Positions 53,053-62,085 of a stretch of 64,000 nucleotides of DNA are shown piece by piece (positions within the stretch are counted from its first letter, which is position 1; the number at the start of each line of letters is the position of its first letter). The stretch is from JACTOJ01 sp032335695 (GTDB taxonomy: Bacteria; Bacillota; Clostridia; Clostridiales; Clostridiaceae): positions 172,823 through 236,822 of the forward strand of contig NZ_JACTOJ010000006.1 of assembly GCF_032335695.1 (NCBI RefSeq), in the 5' to 3' direction. The notes under the pieces are model-generated. The model searched no databases, was not told where the DNA came from, and saw nothing but the letters and a program-made list of their open reading frames with translations. Made by a program: the position numbers and the translations under genes.

Positions 53053-53872
53053 TTAACATGCCCGCCTTTCTGTATAAGTCATAAAAATGATTAGTTGGAC
53101 CTACTCCCTTTCCTAATTCAATGCTATGCTCTATAGCCATAGTTATATATTTTTTTCCTTCAGTAACCGCTGTTTTAATATTCATTCCCTTAGCTAGGTT
53201 TGCGGCTATAGCTGAAGAAAGAGTGCATCCAGTTCCATGGGTATTTTTAGTATTTATTCTCTCTTGCTTAAAGCTTATAAAATCTATTCCATCGAAAAAT
53301 ATATCTGTAGCCGCATCTTCAAGATGCCCACCTTTAACCAATATATTTTTAGGTCCTAATTTTTTTAATTCCTCGGCAGCTTTCTTCATTTTCTGTATGT
53401 TTTCTATTTTTAAATTTAAAATTTCTTCTGCCTCTGGCAAATTAGGAGTTATAAGCTTTGCTAAAGGAAATAGTTCTTTTATCAATGTTTCCTTTGCGTC
53501 TTCCGAAAGAAGTTTAAATCCACTTTTTGATACCATCACAGGATCCAAAACCACTGGAGGCAAATTCTCTATTTTTCTCAGAGAATTGCTTATTGCTTTA
53601 ATTGATTCTATCTTAGATACCATTCCTATTTTTATAGCATCAACTTTTATATCATCAAAAATCACTTCAATTTGCTTCTCTATCATATCCGCAGTTATAT
53701 CTTGAATCGCAAACACGCCTTGAGTATTTTGAGCTGTTATAGCTGTAATAACGCTCATGCCAAAAACCCCATTTGCTGAAAAAGACTTTAAATCAGCCTG
53801 TATTCCTGCTCCTCCGCAGCTATCTGAACCTGCTATAGTAAGTGCTGTAAATATTCTACTGTTTTTGTGCAT
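53045..53872 (-). CDS. thiD: Hydroxymethylpyrimidine/phosphomethylpyrimidine kinase ThiD
   Basis: A 275-residue ribokinase-fold kinase that phosphorylates hydroxymethylpyrimidine twice. Motifs: TIAGSDSCGGAGIQADLK, VLDPVMVSKSGFKLL, LVKGGH and THGTGCTLSSAIAANLA with the catalytic aspartate-type GTGC loop. The ATG has a GAGGGGG site that can pair with an upstream CCCCT element. It is controlled by a TPP riboswitch. Its operon partner is cytX. Confidence 0.95.
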   Translation of the reverse strand: MHKNSRIFTALTIAGSDSCGGAGIQADLKSFSANGVFGMSVITAITAQNTQGVFAIQDITADMIEKQIEVIFDDIKVDAIKIGMVSKIESIKAISNSLRKIENLPPVVLDPVMVSKSGFKLLSEDAKETLIKELFPLAKLITPNLPEAEEILNLKIENIQKMKKAAEELKKLGPKNILVKGGHLEDAATDIFFDGIDFISFKQERINTKNTHGTGCTLSSAIAANLAKGMNIKTAVTEGKKYITMAIEHSIELGKGVGPTNHFYDLYRKAGMLNE

Positions 53873-53880
53873 AAAAAATC

Positions 53881-53904
53881 CCCCTCATCAAATCTGTGAA
53901 GGGG
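53881..53904 (-). promoter_or_regulatory. Shine-Dalgarno-sequestering hairpin before thiD
   Basis: CCCCT (53900-53904 on the minus strand) can pair with AGGGG (53881-53885), which is part of the thiD ribosome site. A second stem GAGCT/AGCTC sits just upstream. Five base pairs only, so this is a weak call. Confidence 0.35.
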
Positions 53905-53952
53905 AGCTTTGTTTATTCTCAGCTCTATTTTTAACAAAAGGTTATATTAATG

Positions 53953-53979
53953 AAAAATGCAGCCAGAAGCTGCATTTTT
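53953..53979 (-). terminator. TPP riboswitch terminator before thiD
   Basis: 11-bp stem AAAAATGCAGC / GCTGCATTTTT with a TTCTG loop, followed on the minus strand by CATTAATATAACC. It lies between the aptamer and thiD. Confidence 0.8.
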
Positions 53980-53989
53980 TAAACACCAT

Positions 53990-54076
53990 TGCTTCCCTAC
54001 GCTGGTCTTAACCAGTTCAGGTGTAAGAGTCAAGGGATACCGTCCCCTATCTCAGCTGACATACATCAGCCCCCCT
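53990..54076 (-). ncRNA. TPP riboswitch (thiamine pyrophosphate aptamer)
   Basis: Contains GGGGGGC, CTGAGA (GCTGAGATAG), the CCTGAACTGG block (thi-box ACCTGA), TACCAGCG-like AAGACCAGCG and GTAGGGAA, the conserved parts of the TPP aptamer. It precedes thiD-cytX, and the terminator follows. Confidence 0.93.
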
Positions 54077-54083
54077 AGCACAG

Positions 54084-54112
54084 ATTATTAATTTTTATTT
54101 ATTTCACGTAAA
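54084..54112 (-). promoter_or_regulatory. Putative promoter of the thiD-cytX leader
   Basis: On the minus strand -35 TTTACG (54107-54112), 17-base spacer, -10 AATAAT (54084-54089), start near the aptamer 5' end. Moderate match. Confidence 0.5.
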
Positions 54113-54126
54113 TTCTATCATATATG

Positions 54127-55107
54127 CTATGCTTTGTCACTGTCTTTTTCTAGCATATCCTCTGCAAAATTAATTTTTATCTCTAAAAAATACTCTAAGT
54201 CATTTAAGAACTGATAAAGCATGGCTCTATTTTCAAATTCTTCTCTAGTCTTTGGAAGTCCTTGCAGCTTAAATTCCTTCAGCAGCTTATTTAATTCCTC
54301 TATCAAGGCATATCCTCTATTATATTCCTGAAGCTCAGCTGCTATTTTTTCTGTTACATTAGCTACCAGCTCAGTTTGATCAAAGGTCATATAAAATTTA
54401 GTAAAATGTTTTCTCATATATTTTAATATATCAAACTGAAGCTTCCTCATTTCCATATACTTAAGATAATATTTTGCATCATTTAATATATAATTATTAA
54501 CATTTCTATAAGCTAGTTCACTGCCCTCTCTAAGCTTATCTTCTAGATTTCGAAACATTTTTTCTTCTTCTATATTAACAGCCTTGTTTCTTAGAGTATA
54601 GGCCATATTAAGCAGTATTTTTTTTATTAATTCCTCTATTTCCTTTTGTATATTCTTTATTTTTTTCTCTGTGTTTGGCATATAAAAATTTAATAATATT
54701 GCACTCCCAGCTCCTATAGCCATAAGCAGCATTTCATTTTTCATCCAGAAGAGAGCTATGGATTTTTCTACTAACAAATGAGTAACCAAAACCGAACTCA
54801 CCACAATACCATCTGTAAGCTTAAGATATACAGCGGCTGGAATAAAAATAATAAGGTATACTCCGAAGGTAACAGCGTTATATCCCAAAATTACAAATAA
54901 AATAGAACTTATAAATAACGCCAGCACTGTGGAACAAATTCTTTGAAAAGCTATAGTTATAGATGCTTTTTTAGTATTTTGAAGACTCAGTATAGTTATA
55001 ACTCCAGCCGCTGCTGCATATTTTAAGCCAAAAAATTCGGCTATTATAATTGATATACTTGCTCCAACTGCAGTTTTTACAGTCCTAAGTCCAATTATTT
55101 TTTTCAT
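54127..55107 (-). CDS. FUSC-like/aromatic acid exporter family membrane protein
   Basis: A 326-residue integral membrane protein. The N-terminal ~130 residues hold five or six hydrophobic helices (VGASISIIIAEFFG, SISIIITIL..., ISSILFVILGYNAV), and the C-terminal ~180 residues are cytoplasmic, helical and charged, as in the FUSC/ArAE (DUF939) group. FUSC-like proteins export aromatic acids or toxic compounds. An in-frame TTG upstream is rejected because an AAGGAT site fits the ATG at 55107. Substrate unknown. Confidence 0.83.
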   Translation of the reverse strand: MKKIIGLRTVKTAVGASISIIIAEFFGLKYAAAAGVITILSLQNTKKASITIAFQRICSTVLALFISSILFVILGYNAVTFGVYLIIFIPAAVYLKLTDGIVVSSVLVTHLLVEKSIALFWMKNEMLLMAIGAGSAILLNFYMPNTEKKIKNIQKEIEELIKKILLNMAYTLRNKAVNIEEEKMFRNLEDKLREGSELAYRNVNNYILNDAKYYLKYMEMRKLQFDILKYMRKHFTKFYMTFDQTELVANVTEKIAAELQEYNRGYALIEELNKLLKEFKLQGLPKTREEFENRAMLYQFLNDLEYFLEIKINFAEDMLEKDSDKA

Positions 55108-55177
55108 AAGTATCAAATCCTTAAGTGAATATTTTTATTTTATTATATCATGCAATTTCACTGATGCGGCAGCTTTT

Positions 55178-56056
55178 TTAATCTTTTACTGCACCTTGAG
55201 TCATACCTTTAATTATATATTCTTGTAAGAATATATATAATATTATAGTAGGTACTACCGCTATTACCATGGCAGCCATCATCTGAGAATAATCACTGGA
55301 ATATCCACCTACGAAATTAACAAGTCCTATAGGGAGAGTTTTTAATTTTTCGTTAGATATGAGCACTAATGCAAAAGAAAATTCATTCCAATTAGTAAGG
55401 AAATTTAATACAGTAACCGTTGCAATTGCTGGCCTAGTCATAGGAAGAATAATCTGAAGAAAAAGCCTTGGTATTCCGCAGCCATCAATTACTGCTGCTT
55501 CTTCAATATCATCAGGAAAAGCCTTCATAAAAGACACTAAAATAAATACAGTTATGGGAAATCCAAAAGCTATATAAGGCATTATTAACGCCCATCTAGT
55601 ATTCAGCAAACCCAATGATCTCATTTGAATAAATAAAGGCACCAATAAAGCATGCACCGGTATTATCATACCAAAAATAAAAAGTGCATATATAAATCCG
55701 CTTGATTTAAATTTAAACTTTGCTAGGACATAGGCCGCCATTGCACCTATAAATATGGTGATTATGATAGAAATTACAGCTACGATTACACTATTTATAA
55801 AATACTCTCCAATATTTGCAGTTTTCCATGCATGTACATAGTTTTCAAAATGTAATTCAGTAGGTAGTGCAAAAGTACTTCTTGAAATTTCCCGATTTGT
55901 CCTAAATGAAGTAAAAAGCATCCATATTAAAGGATAGATATTAAGTACTCCAAATATTATTAAAACAGCATACATAAGTAATTTTACAATTTTATTTTTT
56001 ATTCTACTTCTTTCATTTTCTTTATCTATATTTTTATGAGTTATATTATTTTGCAT
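55178..56056 (-). CDS. Carbohydrate ABC transporter permease (MalG-like)
   Basis: A 292-residue membrane permease with six or seven hydrophobic segments; the EAA motif EEAAVIDGCGIPRLFLQIILP is visible near residues ~190-215. This is the MalG/CUT1 type. The start at 56056 follows an AAAGGAGGG site; a GTG at 56065 overlaps it. Together with the MalF-like permease and binding protein it forms a CUT1 importer. No ATP-binding subunit is encoded here, so a shared MsmK-like ATPase is likely. Confidence 0.92.
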   Translation of the reverse strand: MQNNITHKNIDKENERSRIKNKIVKLLMYAVLIIFGVLNIYPLIWMLFTSFRTNREISRSTFALPTELHFENYVHAWKTANIGEYFINSVIVAVISIIITIFIGAMAAYVLAKFKFKSSGFIYALFIFGMIIPVHALLVPLFIQMRSLGLLNTRWALIMPYIAFGFPITVFILVSFMKAFPDDIEEAAVIDGCGIPRLFLQIILPMTRPAIATVTVLNFLTNWNEFSFALVLISNEKLKTLPIGLVNFVGGYSSDYSQMMAAMVIAVVPTIILYIFLQEYIIKGMTQGAVKD

Positions 56057-56071
56057 AATTCCCACCCTCCT

Positions 56072-56950
56072 TTAAACTACATCCTTGGTTTTCATTAATT
56101 TTTGACTCAATAATATAAAGAATAAGCTAATTACAAAAATAACAAGAGAAACTGCGCTTCCATAGCCATATTTATAAACAGTAAAGGTCTTATTGTACAT
56201 ATAAATAGCCATTAGTTCTGTAGAACGTCCCGGTCCACCGCCAGTCATAACATAAATTAAGTCAAAAGCTTTCATACTTCCTGATATACATAAAACCACA
56301 GCTACTTTAATTGTATCCCATAGCATTGGGAAAGTTATAGACATAAACTTTTGTGTTTCTGTAGCTCCGTCAATTTCAGCAGCTTCAAATAAAGATTCAG
56401 AAATATTTTGTATTGCTGCAAGAAAAATAATAAAGTATAAGCCAACAAACTGCCAAATAATTGGTATGCACGCTGAAAATATTGCAATCTTTGGATTTCC
56501 AAGCCAATTTTGAGCTAAACTTTTGAGTCCTATAAATTTTAAAAAATTATTTAAAATACCTATTTGGGAATTAAAAATATTTGACCAGAGTAAAGCTACT
56601 ACAACAGTTGAAACTACCATAGGAAGAAAATATACTGTCCTAAAGAACTTTACGCCTTTAAGTTTTCTACTTAAAATAATCGCAAGTACAAGAGCAATAG
56701 GAATTTGTCCAAGTATTGATGCTATAACTACATAGATATTGTTTTTAAATGATTTCCAGAAATAAGGATCAACTAGAATTTGTTTAAAATTTTCAAGTCC
56801 TATATATTTTGCTACTCCAATTCCATTCCAATCCATAAATCCATAATAAAATGATCTGAAAATCGGAATTATAACAAACAGCATATAAATAATTAAAGCG
56901 GGACCTAAGCCTGCAATAATATATTTTTTATTTCTTCTGATTATATCCAC
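56072..56950 (-). CDS. Carbohydrate ABC transporter permease (MalF-like)
   Basis: A 292-residue CUT1 permease with about six hydrophobic segments and EAA motif LFEAAEIDGATETQKFMSITFP near 190-215. It starts at GTG with an AAAGGAATG site. Its 3' end is 15 bases before the MalG-like start. It is preceded by the binding protein gene and repeat copy C. Confidence 0.92.
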   Translation of the reverse strand: MDIIRRNKKYIIAGLGPALIIYMLFVIIPIFRSFYYGFMDWNGIGVAKYIGLENFKQILVDPYFWKSFKNNIYVVIASILGQIPIALVLAIILSRKLKGVKFFRTVYFLPMVVSTVVVALLWSNIFNSQIGILNNFLKFIGLKSLAQNWLGNPKIAIFSACIPIIWQFVGLYFIIFLAAIQNISESLFEAAEIDGATETQKFMSITFPMLWDTIKVAVVLCISGSMKAFDLIYVMTGGGPGRSTELMAIYMYNKTFTVYKYGYGSAVSLVIFVISLFFILLSQKLMKTKDVV

Positions 56951-56974
56951 AAAATCATTCCTTTCTTTTTATTA

Positions 56975-57025
56975 GGTTCTGTTTTAAATCAGTGTTTAGC
57001 TAAAACACTGATTTAAAACATATCC
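56975..57025. repeat. Dispersed palindromic repeat, copy C
   Basis: Begins GGTTCTGTTTTAAATCAGTG; perfect 17-bp arms (56981-56997, 57003-57019) with a 5-base loop. Lies between the binding protein stop and the MalF-like start, and probably acts as a processing or attenuating hairpin. Confidence 0.85.
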
Positions 57026-57047
57026 TTCTACTTCATTTTCTGTTAAA

Positions 57048-58361
57048 TCATTTACTTCCTACTGTATCTTGAATTTGTTTTGCAAGATCTTCTGGCTTAA
57101 CCTGTCCAATCATCATGCTCTGCAAACCAGTATTCATTGCATCTGCAGTTTGGGCACCGAAAATACCATCATATACTGGAGACATTGTATGCTCTTTAGT
57201 TAACTTCAATAACTTTACGAAAAGTGGATTCAATTTGCTTTCATCAGGGGTTACATCATATGGTACAATTATGCTATTATTTACAGCTGTTTCAAAAGAG
57301 CTCTTACTTAAAATATACTGAATAAACTTTTCTGCTGCTGCTTTCTTTTCTGCTGTAAGATTTGAATTTAGTTCTAAGCCTATACCTGTAGCTCCAGACA
57401 TAGTAGTCTGATCTCCCTTGCCATCAGTAAAACCTGGGATTGAAGCTACTTCAAAGTTTTTCACCATATCGTCACCAGCTTTTTTTGCGATGTCACCTAC
57501 TGCCCATGTTCCATCGATTACCATTGCAGCCTTTCCAGCACAAAAATTATCTAATTGCTGAGTGGCATCAATAGTATTAAAATCTTCATTAAATGCACCA
57601 ATATCCACAAGCTGCTTTAATTTCTTTAGTCCATTAATAAATTCAGGATCTGTAAATTTTGCACCTTTATTAGCTGCCACACTCTTTGTCCAATCAGTTC
57701 CTGTCATATGATCGCCTAAACTGCTCATAATACAAGATTGTGCTAGCCATGGAGCTTTATCCCCCATACTTATAGGAATAACATTATTTTTCTTAAATAC
57801 TGCTACATCACTTACTAATTCATCAAAGTTTTTAGGAAATTGCAGATTATATTTATCGAATAAAGCCTTGTTATAATAAACTACTGAAGTAAACCCTAAT
57901 TCAACTGGTAAAGAATAAACTTTGCCATCTATTGTATAATCATCGTAGCAGCCTTTGACAAAGCCATTTTTCCAATCTTGATTTTTATCGAGAAGATCCG
58001 TTATATCTGTAATCAAACCTGCCTGTTGAAACTGTTGAGTCAAAGCACCAGCCCAGTTAATAAACATATCTGGAAGTTGTTTTGCTGCTGCTTGCGTCTG
58101 CAGCTTTGTTTTATACTGATCATTAGGAATTCCCTGCTCTTCAATTTTAATGTTAGGATTATCTTTTTCAAACTGATCTAGTAATTTCTTCATGTATTCA
58201 GTATGAGAATCTGCTCCAACGAATATATGCCAGTAGGTTAAGTTTACTGTTTTCCCATCACCCTTGTTGTCATTTCCAGATTTAGAGCACCCTGCAAATC
58301 CACAAGCTATCATGGAACTGATAAGTGCAACCCCCACTAATTTTTTAATCGTTTTATACAT
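57048..58361 (-). CDS. Carbohydrate-binding lipoprotein of an ABC transporter
   Basis: A 437-residue extracellular sugar-binding protein of the CUT1 type. Signal peptide MYKTIKKLVGVALISSMIACGFAGC with lipobox FAGC (Cys25). The fold opens VNLTYWHIFVGADSHTEYMKKLLDQFEKDNPNIKIEEQGIPN, typical of family 1 binding proteins. It has an AGGAGGGG ribosome site. It is the first gene of a three-gene importer operon, with a cre site and a promoter upstream. Confidence 0.93.
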   Translation of the reverse strand: MYKTIKKLVGVALISSMIACGFAGCSKSGNDNKGDGKTVNLTYWHIFVGADSHTEYMKKLLDQFEKDNPNIKIEEQGIPNDQYKTKLQTQAAAKQLPDMFINWAGALTQQFQQAGLITDITDLLDKNQDWKNGFVKGCYDDYTIDGKVYSLPVELGFTSVVYYNKALFDKYNLQFPKNFDELVSDVAVFKKNNVIPISMGDKAPWLAQSCIMSSLGDHMTGTDWTKSVAANKGAKFTDPEFINGLKKLKQLVDIGAFNEDFNTIDATQQLDNFCAGKAAMVIDGTWAVGDIAKKAGDDMVKNFEVASIPGFTDGKGDQTTMSGATGIGLELNSNLTAEKKAAAEKFIQYILSKSSFETAVNNSIIVPYDVTPDESKLNPLFVKLLKLTKEHTMSPVYDGIFGAQTADAMNTGLQSMMIGQVKPEDLAKQIQDTVGSK

Positions 58362-58397
58362 AATAAACCCCTCCTATAATATGTTGAAAAACGCAAA

Positions 58398-58411
58398 AGA
58401 AAACGTTTTTA
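58398..58411. promoter_or_regulatory. CcpA (cre) site upstream of the sugar-binding protein gene
   Basis: The 14-mer TAAAAACGTTTTCT on the minus strand fits TGWAARCGYTWNCW at 13 of 14 positions (A instead of G at position 2). It lies just downstream of the -10, typical of CcpA roadblock repression by glucose. Not tested. Confidence 0.55.
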
Positions 58412-58418
58412 CAATCTA

Positions 58419-58447
58419 AGTATAGCAATTGTATTAAATTTCCGTAA
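58419..58447 (-). promoter_or_regulatory. Putative promoter of the sugar ABC operon
   Basis: On the minus strand -35 TTACGG (58442-58447), 17-base spacer, -10 TATACT (58419-58424). The -35 is weak, fitting an activator-dependent promoter such as the adjacent YesN-type regulator. Confidence 0.5.
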
Positions 58448-58480
58448 TGAGAAAAAAATACGATTATGTATAAATTTCTT

Positions 58481-60076
58481 TTAAATAGCTATATTCATAT
58501 ATTCCTTAGGAGTACAGCCTACGTATTTTTTAAATATTTGAGTAAAATATCTGTAATCACTAAATCCCAAAGAATCTGCAACTTCGTATATCTTAAGTTC
58601 TCCTTGAGCTAACAGCTGCTTTGCCTTCTCTATTTTATATTCATTCATTACATTTACGAAACTTTTCCCAATTTCTTGTTTGAATAAGTGGCTAAAATAA
58701 TTAGGACTGAGTCCTACCTCCTTAGCAACTGAAATTACTGCTAAATCTTCTTTATAATGTTCCTTCATATATTGTATAGACTTTTGAATTAATTTTTTGT
58801 TGCTGTTATCCTTCTTGAATTTATTTAATAACTCCTCATAGCGTTTCAATTCTACAAGCATATATTCTCTTATATCCATAAGGTTTCTCATATCCAACAG
58901 CTGTGCATACAATTCATCAGTAATAAAAATCCCATTATCTATATGGAATTCGTCCATAACTTTATTCATTTTTATAATCAACTCTATACATAATCTTTTA
59001 TAACACTCTAATTCTTCTTTAACAGCAGGTCTAACCTGTTCAGCGATATTATCCAACATCTGGTAAACAGGTTCTATATTTCCTGTTCTCATCCATAATT
59101 CCACATCCTCTTCAAGTTTAAATAGTTTTTTCTGAATTCCAATATCATTTTTAGTTATATCCGTACTTGAAGCTACTCCTGTTCCTTCATTTGACTGTGA
59201 ATATTGGGTAAGAACTATAGCTTCATCAAAGGAGTGCTTTATTTTTTCTATTGAATTTTGGAAACTTCCTATGCCTATACAAACTGAAATATTTAAAGAA
59301 ACCTTTAATAGCTTAACAAGCTTATCTGCTTTCTCTTTTATCATCTTCATAAACTCAACTTCATCAAAGTTTTCTGGTTTATGAATTATTATCGCAGCGT
59401 TCTTGCCAAATATATGTACATATTCAAAATCGAAGTCCTTACTTATGATTCGTTGTATTTCATCCTTTATTTTGGCAAAGTTTATTATTGATATTTCATT
59501 TTCTTTATATTTAAACTTAATTACCATGACAACAATATTTTCAGGTTTAAAGGATATATTGAGGCATTCAAATTCCTTTTTTACATTTTCAAAATCTGTT
59601 TCACTGCCATACATTAAATTTTTCAAATAATATTCTCTGCTAATTGATAAACTTGCATTTAACTTTTCCTTAATAGATAAAATCTCCTTTTCTCGTCTCT
59701 CCTCTTCAATAATTACGCCTTTCACTGCCTGTATAGTTTCTATAAGCTTTTCTTCCTTTATAGGCTTAAGAAGATAATCCATCACTCCATATCTAATAGC
59801 TTGCTGCGCATAACTAAATTCATCATAACCACTTAGTAAAATAATTTTTATTTTAGGAAAATTCTCATATACATATTTGGAAAGCTGCAAACCATCAAAA
59901 AATGGCATTTTTATATCCGATAAAATAATATTGGGTGTAAAATCTTGTATTATTTCTATAGCTTTTTTCCCATTTTCTGCTTCTTCTACAGCTTCGATTC
60001 CAACCTTATTCCAATTCACTGTAGTTATTAGCCCCTTGCGAATAAATTTCTCGTCATCCACAATTAACACTTTCAT
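58481..60076 (-). CDS. YesN-type response regulator with AraC DNA-binding domain
   Basis: A 531-residue regulator: a receiver domain (~1-120; D54 phospho-site in ILSDIKMP), a central coiled/HEPN-like region (~130-420), and a C-terminal AraC-type double helix-turn-helix (SVAKEVGLSPNYFSHLFKQEIGKSF and ADSLGFSDYRYFTQIFKKYVGCTPKEY). The ATG at 60076 has a GGGGGG site. It overlaps the sensor kinase gene by 23 bases and is probably its partner. It is likely to activate the sugar transporter operon immediately downstream. Confidence 0.93.
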   Translation of the reverse strand: MKVLIVDDEKFIRKGLITTVNWNKVGIEAVEEAENGKKAIEIIQDFTPNIILSDIKMPFFDGLQLSKYVYENFPKIKIILLSGYDEFSYAQQAIRYGVMDYLLKPIKEEKLIETIQAVKGVIIEEERREKEILSIKEKLNASLSISREYYLKNLMYGSETDFENVKKEFECLNISFKPENIVVMVIKFKYKENEISIINFAKIKDEIQRIISKDFDFEYVHIFGKNAAIIIHKPENFDEVEFMKMIKEKADKLVKLLKVSLNISVCIGIGSFQNSIEKIKHSFDEAIVLTQYSQSNEGTGVASSTDITKNDIGIQKKLFKLEEDVELWMRTGNIEPVYQMLDNIAEQVRPAVKEELECYKRLCIELIIKMNKVMDEFHIDNGIFITDELYAQLLDMRNLMDIREYMLVELKRYEELLNKFKKDNSNKKLIQKSIQYMKEHYKEDLAVISVAKEVGLSPNYFSHLFKQEIGKSFVNVMNEYKIEKAKQLLAQGELKIYEVADSLGFSDYRYFTQIFKKYVGCTPKEYMNIAI

Positions 60077-61826
60077 TCTTATTTCCCCCCATATCATTAA
60101 TTTTTATAGCAGGAATTGTTATTTGCACCACTGTTCCTTTATTAATTTGGCTTTTTATATCCAAGCCATATTTTTTACCAAAATAAAGTTTAATTCTATC
60201 ATCAACATTTTTTATTCCTAATCCCTTTGTCTTTTTATTTTCTTCATCTAGTATTTGATTAACAACACTTTCATCCATTCCTCTCCCGTTATCCGTTATG
60301 CAAAAAATTATATTTTCCCCCTCTTTGTATCCGCTAATTTTTATCCTGCCCTTTTTCTCCATATCTTCCATGCCATGAATTAAAGCATTCTCAACTATAG
60401 GCTGCAGTATCATTTTGACTATAGAGTACTGATAAATATCCAAATCTATATCCATTTCGATATCTACTTGATCTTCATAGCGAATTTTCTGAATTAGAAC
60501 ATAGTTTTTTAAATACTCCTTTTCATCTTCAATCTTTATAATATATTCATCTTTTCCTAAACTTAATCTAAATAAATCAGAAAGTGCCTGAATCATTTCA
60601 CTTGTTCTAGGAGCTTCCTCCATTCTCCCTATCCAGTGAATAGTATCCAAAGTGTTATATAGAAAATGTGGATTTATTTTAGATTGAAGAGCGCTAATTT
60701 GAGCTTCTTTTTCCTTTATCTCTGTTTTATATACTTCATCAATAAGCTGCTCTATTTTTTTAATCATATGATTGAAGCCTTTTCCTAATTTGCCCACCTC
60801 ATCATCAAATTCAACCTCTACTTTGAGATCGAACCTTCCTTTCTCAACCTCTGCCATAGCATCAATAAGTTTATATAATGACCCTGTGATGTATGAAGCA
60901 AATCGAATAGATACAATTACTGCTACTATGGAAAAAATTATTGCAATTATAATTGTAAAATTACGCAGATATATGCCATCTCTCATTACATCGTCATAAG
61001 GAACAATCTGTACTATTTTCCATCCAGTTTTTTTAGAAGTATTGTATGCTATTAGCATATCTTTTCCCTCAATTTCTTTCCGAAAGTATCCAGCAGTATT
61101 TTGAGACAGTATTTTCATATTTTCTTTGCTAAAAGTATCTTTCGGCACTTTCACTATGCTATTAGATGAAATAACACTGCCATCCTTATTAATAAGAACC
61201 ATTTCACCCGTATTTCTAAGTTTAAGATATTTATATATACCATTTATATAATTTTGATCGATATCTATACTCACTAAGCCTATTTTTTTAAAGGTTTTTA
61301 CGTCGTTAATCTGACGTGAAAAAGCAATCACAGTTTTTTCTCCTACATCCAAATAGTTTTGTACCAGATTAGGACTTATTGTGTATGATCCCCCTTCTGC
61401 TGTATTTTCTTTTATAAAATTAATATCTGTATTTTCCACCTGAGATCCATACTGATATTCTTTCCCATCATTATCTATAAGACTAATAGATCTTATATAA
61501 ATCTTTGAATTACATAAATTTAAAAAATAGTTTCCAACCCGATTTTTCAATATATAATCTGAGTCATAATTATCTACCCTATACTTTAATAAATTTCTTA
61601 CATCCTCATCTCCGATAATAAATAAGGATAAATCATTTACATCATCAACGATTGTATTCAGATTAGAATTTGCTTGTTCCAAGGTTTGCAATATATAATC
61701 GTTAATGTTTCGCTTAACTATTCTCGAAGTTATAAAATAAGAAAGAAATCCTACAATAGTTAACGGTACTATAATACCTATTATGAATGCTGCAATAATT
61801 TTATTACGCAATTGCCAGTTTTTCAT
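60054..61826 (-). CDS. YesM-type sensor histidine kinase
   Basis: A 590-residue membrane kinase: transmembrane helix (~10-30), a long extracellular Cache-like domain (~40-285), a second transmembrane helix (~290-315), HAMP (~320-375), then His_kinase with H387 in SKINPHFLYNT and HATPase (NALIHGMED, TDNGRGMD). This is the YesM/LytS type where the phospho-His is in the SLxxQxxPHFLYN motif. The ATG has an AGGTG site. It and the YesN-type regulator form a two-component pair controlling the ABC operon. Confidence 0.93.
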   Translation of the reverse strand: MKNWQLRNKIIAAFIIGIIVPLTIVGFLSYFITSRIVKRNINDYILQTLEQANSNLNTIVDDVNDLSLFIIGDEDVRNLLKYRVDNYDSDYILKNRVGNYFLNLCNSKIYIRSISLIDNDGKEYQYGSQVENTDINFIKENTAEGGSYTISPNLVQNYLDVGEKTVIAFSRQINDVKTFKKIGLVSIDIDQNYINGIYKYLKLRNTGEMVLINKDGSVISSNSIVKVPKDTFSKENMKILSQNTAGYFRKEIEGKDMLIAYNTSKKTGWKIVQIVPYDDVMRDGIYLRNFTIIIAIIFSIVAVIVSIRFASYITGSLYKLIDAMAEVEKGRFDLKVEVEFDDEVGKLGKGFNHMIKKIEQLIDEVYKTEIKEKEAQISALQSKINPHFLYNTLDTIHWIGRMEEAPRTSEMIQALSDLFRLSLGKDEYIIKIEDEKEYLKNYVLIQKIRYEDQVDIEMDIDLDIYQYSIVKMILQPIVENALIHGMEDMEKKGRIKISGYKEGENIIFCITDNGRGMDESVVNQILDEENKKTKGLGIKNVDDRIKLYFGKKYGLDIKSQINKGTVVQITIPAIKINDMGGNKNESVNCG

Positions 61827-61872
61827 TTTTACTACACCTGCCTAAATTTAGAAATATGTTTTATACTTCTAA

Positions 61873-61901
61873 ATTTTACTTTTTATATAATATATTGTCA
61901 A
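61873..61901 (-). promoter_or_regulatory. Promoter of the YesM-YesN operon
   Basis: On the minus strand -35 TTGACA (61896-61901, six of six), 17-base spacer, -10 TAAAAT (61873-61878). Start near 61866, about 40 bases before the kinase ATG. Confidence 0.8.
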
Positions 61902-62018
61902 CAAGCGTTAAGAATACGTTTTCCGTTTTGACTATGTTTTAAAAGAATGTTGATAAGGGCTTTAATTGCCTATGTATATTTTTTTCAGAGCCCATGGAAG
62001 AAAGCCCTAAATAATAAA

Positions 62019-62065
62019 AAAACCATACATAATAGAGCTGGGCTTTCTCTATTATGTATGGTTTT
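62019..62065 (-). terminator. Long terminator after the WYL regulator gene
   Basis: 19-bp perfect stem (arms 62047-62065, 62019-62037) with a 9-base loop, then TTTATTATTT on the minus strand. A second inverted repeat AGGGCTTT / AAAGCCCT (61956-61963, 62001-62008) lies directly beside it. Confidence 0.85.
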
Positions 62066-62085
62066 ATCATCATTGCTTGTTCTAT

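Noticed and set aside
53121..53705. Plus-strand open frame of 194 codons
   Set aside because: Lies fully antisense to thiD, Ser/Phe/Ile-rich, no family signature; a shadow.
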